From Tychonema sp. LEGE 06208 (GTDB taxonomy: Bacteria > Cyanobacteriota > Cyanobacteriia > Cyanobacteriales > Microcoleaceae), in contig NZ_JADEWT010000045.1 in assembly GCF_015207505.1 (NCBI RefSeq), forward strand, positions 1 to 46,358: a stretch of 46,358 nt of DNA, written 5' to 3'. The stretch's first letter is position 1, and each line of letters opens with the position of its first letter. The notes below the pieces were generated by a model. The model did not search any database and was not told the DNA's origin. It was given only the letters and a program-made list of their open reading frames with translations. Made by a program: the position numbers and the translations under genes. This document shows, piece after piece, positions 41,661 through 46,358 of the stretch.

Positions 41661-42140
41661 TTATTCAACTTTATCCTCTCCAGTTTCATCGTCTCCACTG
41701 TCGTCTAAATTTTTACTTTCATCGGAAACTTCATAATTATCCATAATTTCGAGCAATAAACGCTTTAGATTCTGATCCGGTGGGCGTTTTTCAAATTCTG
41801 CGTGCGTGTAAATCCACAGCAACACAACTTCTTTTTTTGTAATATCTAACAAATATATAAGTCGCCCCTGTTCAGCGGCTCCGCGAAGCTGAGGCATTTT
41901 AAACTCCAATTTCCACAGTTCCCATCCATCACGGCTACTGCCTTTTGGCCAAGGTTCTAAATGTCCCAACGGTGGACGGGGACGGGGGTCAACGCTCAAA
42001 ATTCTGAGGAATTTTTGGAGTAATTCGACAAATTTTACTAATCCTGCCTGATTTTTACGATAGCGATCGCGGATCAGTTTTTGCTGAGTTCTCTCAAAGT
42101 TCTTCGAGAGCTTGATATGAAATTGCTCTGATTCGTTCAC
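41661..42140 (-). CDS. Uncharacterised protein, RelE/HigB-like pattern, possible toxin
   Basis: 159 residues, GTG start with GGAGGAGG directly upstream; the start is inside the preceding gene (47-nt overlap). The middle holds HLEPWPKGSSRDGWELWKLEFKMPQLRGAAEQGRLIYLLDITKKEVVLLWIYTHAEFEKRPPDQNLKRLLLEI. The order of L-x-R-G...GRLIYL-D and VVLLWIYTHAEF resembles the beta-sheet core of RelE/ParE-type ribonuclease toxins. The N-terminal helix is basic; the C-terminal tail is very acidic (DDSGDDETGEDKVE). No family can be named with certainty. Overlap, coupling and size fit a toxin-antitoxin module with the 164-residue gene before it (inference). Confidence 0.6.
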   Translation of the reverse strand: MNESEQFHIKLSKNFERTQQKLIRDRYRKNQAGLVKFVELLQKFLRILSVDPRPRPPLGHLEPWPKGSSRDGWELWKLEFKMPQLRGAAEQGRLIYLLDITKKEVVLLWIYTHAEFEKRPPDQNLKRLLLEIMDNYEVSDESKNLDDSGDDETGEDKVE

Positions 42141-42588
42141 AGGCCTCCTCCGCTGTCATCGCCTCGATAGTTTCTAACTCTGCAAAAGTCTGTTCCAGGG
42201 CTTCAGATAGTGCTTTTTGATAAGCAATATCTTCCCGTTCTACTCCACTCAAAATCGCATTAATAAGTCTATTAAAGGCGTTAATATAAGCTACAAAACT
42301 ATCGAGTTCACCTTTAAGTACAATCCAAGGTAAAGCGATAGCCAAAGAAAAAAGCCCCACAAATTTAAGCAACCTCTCTTTAATTCCTTGAGGGGGTTCA
42401 ATGAAAGCATAGGCAAAAACTTTGAGTAATTCTTGCGTTTCAGCAGGAATTTTTTCCCAACGGTCTTCAATTATTACAGCTAAATTGTTTGCTTTTTGAG
42501 CCAGTTCCCAAAACCTTGAAGCGCTGGACGTGCGGGGCTGAAATATCTGCCGAATTTCGCTGGGGCTAATTGTGATGGTGGCTGACAT
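42094..42588 (-). CDS. Uncharacterised protein, partner of the RelE-like gene
   Basis: 164 residues, not recognised. Largely helical; one moderately hydrophobic region (about 88-110, LKFVGLFSLAIALPWIVLKGELDSF) and an acidic C-terminal half (LEQTFAELETIEAMTAEEACERIRAI). The opening MSATITISPSEIRQIFQP could be a small DNA-binding type N-terminus, as in antitoxins, but this is a guess. Its end overlaps the start of the next gene by 47 nt in another frame. Confidence 0.6.
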   Translation of the reverse strand: MSATITISPSEIRQIFQPRTSSASRFWELAQKANNLAVIIEDRWEKIPAETQELLKVFAYAFIEPPQGIKERLLKFVGLFSLAIALPWIVLKGELDSFVAYINAFNRLINAILSGVEREDIAYQKALSEALEQTFAELETIEAMTAEEACERIRAISYQALEEL

Positions 42589-42675
42589 TTGTCTGACCTC
42601 TGCTCACTTTACGATTAATCAGTCATTCTCAGTATATCATCAAAACAAACTTCTGGAAATCCTGTAATTGGCTGA

Positions 42676-43056
42676 TTATTTACTTATTGTGACTTCCTGA
42701 CGCACAGATGCGGTAATCGCCTCTACTAGGAATAGTCGCTCGCTAAGTGACAAATTAAGCGTTAATTTCATTAATTCTTGAAATGATAATTCTTTTGCAT
42801 ATTCGGAAGAATTATCATTTCGAGCGGGCGAAAAAACATCATCAGAACTTAAAGGCTTGAATGAAGTATTATGCTCTAAAGTTGTCCTCATGTCTGCGTG
42901 GAGAACCTCTAAAAATTTAATATCATTCCCTATATCGGCAGCCTCATCCTCATCCTCATCTACATCTTCAATTACTTGAAAACGTTCTTTATAGGCATTT
43001 ATTTGATGTTCAATGGCTTTTATAATAAATCTTAAATCTTTAAATGATAGATTCAT
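42676..43056 (-). CDS. Small acidic uncharacterised protein
   Basis: 126 residues. N-terminal helix (LSFKDLRFIIKAIEHQINAYKERF), an acidic run (DVDEDEDEAADIGNDI) and a C-terminal ELSFQELMKLTLNLSLSERLFLVEAITASVRQE. The last part resembles the ...L-x-EKLxLVEAIxxSVRQE segment of small cyanobacterial RelB-type antitoxins. No complete family match; it may be an antitoxin-like or regulatory protein. Gap of 41 nt from the gene before, 87 nt to the next, same strand. Confidence 0.6.
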   Translation of the reverse strand: MNLSFKDLRFIIKAIEHQINAYKERFQVIEDVDEDEDEAADIGNDIKFLEVLHADMRTTLEHNTSFKPLSSDDVFSPARNDNSSEYAKELSFQELMKLTLNLSLSERLFLVEAITASVRQEVTISK

Positions 43057-43097
43057 ATTATTTCCATTCCCAAGGACGAATATTTAGCAATCCCTAA

Positions 43098-43358
43098 CTA
43101 GACGGTTGCTTGAAGAAGCATATCCTCTACTTGTCTAATTTGCTCCCAATCAATTGCTGCAACCCAAAGACTTTCCTCTTCAGAATATTTCACCACGCCA
43201 TCCACTTCTAATTCTTCGCTATAGAGGGTGAGCAATTGACCATTTTGCAATTTAATATTTTGGCGGCTCAAATCTTCAATTGTACCAACACAATTCAGAC
43301 GAAGGCGACTCTGTTCATCAGCATTATGAAAGTCTGCAAAGATTCTGGGATAACTCAT
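43098..43358 (-). CDS. Small conserved-looking protein of unknown function
   Basis: 86 residues: FADFHNADEQSRLRLNCVGTIEDLSRQNIKLQNGQLLTLYSEELEVDGVVKYSEEESLWVAAIDWEQI. It looks like a small beta-barrel with an acidic surface. I recall similar short proteins in cyanobacterial genomes but no function. First of a run of small minus-strand genes. Confidence 0.6.
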   Translation of the reverse strand: MSYPRIFADFHNADEQSRLRLNCVGTIEDLSRQNIKLQNGQLLTLYSEELEVDGVVKYSEEESLWVAAIDWEQIRQVEDMLLQATV

Positions 43359-43429
43359 ATTTATTACTACACTTAAGATGATTTTTTTTATGGGGTGATT
43401 TACGCAACTGACTCACTTAGATGAGCTGG

Positions 43430-43492
43430 TAGGGTGCGTCAGACGAAGTGATGGATTAATATAACCAGGGTTTGAGGATCTGACGCACCCTA
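43430..43492. repeat. 63-bp element with perfect 14-bp inverted ends
   Basis: Arms TAGGGTGCGTCAGA (43430-43443) and TCTGACGCACCCTA (43479-43492). Shares its first 11 bases with the element at 20793-20852. Confidence 0.65.
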
Positions 43493-43508
43493 ATCTATGT
43501 ACCAGTTG

Positions 43509-43853
43509 CTAAGTCCTAGATGGGTTAGGAATCGTTGGTATCAGCAGAAGACTTGCTTGTTCTGGTGTTAAGCCAGTGAGAGTTGCATGATTTAAACTTC
43601 TGCCAGAAGTACGGATGACATCTCCACCTTCCGACCGAACTTTAGCCACTGTGGTAACACCCACTTGTCCATGAGGGATTCCTAATGCTAATTCTGCTAT
43701 AGACAATTCTACTGCACATTCTACAGAAATTCCCGTTATGCCGCTGGGATGGGTTCCTATGGCACGTTGAATATCTTCTGGATGATTGCGACCACCACGA
43801 ACTACTAAGGCTTCGTTGGGAATGATCTCTACATTTATTTTAGTCATTTTCAA
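43509..43853 (-). CDS. Small uncharacterised protein with a VRGG...HPSGITGISVE pattern
   Basis: 114 residues. Pattern: VRGGRNHPEDIQRAIGTHPSGITGISVECA, then SIAELALGIPHGQVGVTTVAKVRSEGGDVIRTSGRSLNHATLTGLTPEQASLLLIPTIPNPSR. I recall related short proteins in other bacteria with the same order of ISVE, IPHGQVGVTTV, HATLTGL and PTIPNP, but no known function. The order and the proline-rich end suggest a compact enzyme-like or toxin-like domain. It is on its own, upstream of the small-gene run and separated from it by the 43430 repeat. Confidence 0.6.
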   Translation of the reverse strand: MKMTKINVEIIPNEALVVRGGRNHPEDIQRAIGTHPSGITGISVECAVELSIAELALGIPHGQVGVTTVAKVRSEGGDVIRTSGRSLNHATLTGLTPEQASLLLIPTIPNPSRT

Positions 43854-44020
43854 ATTTGATTAAAATTTCTAGTTTTAATGTCACCGCAGGGTTGGGCTAT
43901 TAGGTTGTGACCTTGCGTTTTTAGTAAAAAAATATATTATTTAATATATCTGAAAAAAGTATTTAACCGATCTTCAGAGTTAAAGTTATGCCTACAGTAA
44001 AAGCAGTTCCCAAAATAACA

Positions 44021-44042
44021 GGGCGGGCCCTAAAGCCCGCCC
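44021..44042 (-). terminator. GC-rich hairpin after groEL
   Basis: GGGCGGGC/GCCCGCCC with a 6-nt loop, about 30 nt after the groEL stop. On the minus strand it is followed by TGTTATTTT rather than a pure T tract. Confidence 0.65.
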
Positions 44043-44070
44043 CATCAAACTATCGATTATCGACTAGCGA

Positions 44071-45762
<1,692 letters not shown>

Positions 45763-45847
45763 TCATTTGTCCTGTGTCATTAGTTGTTTTGCGGCCTTGG
45801 CTTTAAACTGATGGCTGATGACGGCAGGACTGATGACTGATGATTAA

Positions 45848-46159
45848 TTAGTTAACGATCGCCAGAATGTCTTTTTCGGCTAGCAAGACGTATTCGTCGG
45901 TGCCGAGTTTGATGTCGGTGCCTGCGTACTTCGAGTAGAGAACTTTGTCGCCAACTTTGACTTCCATTTCAACGCGCTTGCCGTCGTCATTGCGCTTGCC
46001 GGGGCCCACGGCCGCGACTTCGCCTACTTGGGGCTTTTCCTTTGCTGTGTCGGGCAGAAGGATGCCGCCGGCGGTTTTTTCTTCGCTAGCGCTTACTTTC
46101 ACGAACACGCGCTCGCCTAAAGGTTTAACGGTAGAAACACTCAGTGATACTGCTGCCAT
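45848..46159 (-). CDS. groS: Co-chaperonin GroES
   Basis: 103 residues: [44 protein letters not shown] (including the mobile loop) and [34 protein letters not shown]. It caps GroEL rings. First gene of the operon, with the CIRCE element about 90 nt before its start. Confidence 0.98.
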   Translation of the reverse strand: MAAVSLSVSTVKPLGERVFVKVSASEEKTAGGILLPDTAKEKPQVGEVAAVGPGKRNDDGKRVEMEVKVGDKVLYSKYAGTDIKLGTDEYVLLAEKDILAIVN

Positions 46160-46245
46160 AAATAAATCTCCAGATTACAGATCCTAGTCAGTTAGCCTGC
46201 CGGGGTCGCTATCAAAGCAACTGCCGACTGCTTGCTACTGACATA

Positions 46246-46272
46246 TTAGCACTCTCGACTCCTGAGTGCTAA
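46246..46272 (-). promoter_or_regulatory. CIRCE operator (HrcA site)
   Basis: TTAGCACTC, nine bases, GAGTGCTAA: an exact match to the CIRCE consensus, in front of groES. HrcA repression of groESL and release on heat shock is expected. Confidence 0.95.
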
Positions 46273-46299
46273 TTTAGCTTTAGTTAGGGGCGATCGCAA
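46271..46299 (-). promoter_or_regulatory. Candidate groESL promoter
   Basis: On the minus strand TTGCGA (plus 46294-46299), 17 nt, then TAAATT (plus 46271-46276). The -10 touches the CIRCE element by two bases, so bound HrcA would block initiation. Confidence 0.5.
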
Positions 46300-46358
46300 C
46301 TTATCTGTCTGTACGGGTTCCCGAACAGAAAATGAGGGGGAGAGGGGGAGAGATGGAG

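Overview
The window looks like chromosomal DNA from a filamentous, non-heterocystous cyanobacterium, probably near Microcoleus/Oscillatoria/Phormidium (inference). The evidence is dense HIP1 palindromes (GCGATCGC, e.g. 1995-2002), heptamer tandem arrays, an FtsH of the cyanobacterial FtsH3 type, a CIRCE-controlled groESL operon, long-chain flavodoxin, and several families typical of cyanobacteria (DUF4079-like, TIGR04283-like glycosyltransferase). No rRNA, tRNA, CRISPR array or complete insertion sequence was seen.

Layout. 1-9.8 kb: a PAS/GAF/GGDEF diguanylate cyclase whose 5' end looks incomplete, SixA phosphatase, citrate synthase, an unusual TTG-start protein joining an integrase-type SAM-like domain, a membrane segment and a lambda-R-type endolysin, a 1.2 kb gene-poor stretch with a decayed glycosyltransferase, a YihY/BrkB membrane protein, a conserved unknown and a CNNM/HlyC-like protein without CBS domains. 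9.9-18.3 kb: a three-gene minus-strand cluster for glycan or glycoprotein synthesis: a CmcI-like methyltransferase/hydroxylase, a SAM methyltransferase and a 2,233-residue polyglycosyltransferase with four GT2 modules, one GT41-like (SPINDLY/HMW1C) module and four copies of a repeat I do not recognise. 18.8-27.1 kb: ftsH3, a small membrane protein, KDPG aldolase, L,D-transpeptidase, a YwqG-like protein, a short Hsp70 and a CPBP protease. 27.2-30.6 kb: a broken GT4 gene behind a MITE-like element, a polysaccharide polymerase/ligase-like membrane protein and a WecG/TagA transferase, probably an eroding exopolysaccharide locus.

30.9-40.1 kb: an iron-centred neighbourhood. feoA-feoA-feoB-feoC runs on the plus strand. 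On the minus strand a cupin, a 51-residue zinc-ribbon protein and flavodoxin (isiB) are almost contiguous (gaps of 4 and 2 nt), followed by an alpha/beta hydrolase that may be IsiC. 40.3-43.9 kb: an arsenosugar-type glycosyltransferase, a frameshifted and truncated GST, and small uncharacterised genes including an overlapping pair that resembles a toxin-antitoxin module. 44-46.3 kb: groES-groEL with a perfect CIRCE operator.

The intergenic DNA is rich in short inverted-repeat elements. At least five have MITE-like form, and one supplies the last codons of the methyltransferase at 16.8 kb. The leads most likely to be new are the repeat in the giant glycosyltransferase, the SAM-like/endolysin fusion, the cupin-zinc ribbon-flavodoxin operon and the overlapping 164/159-residue pair.
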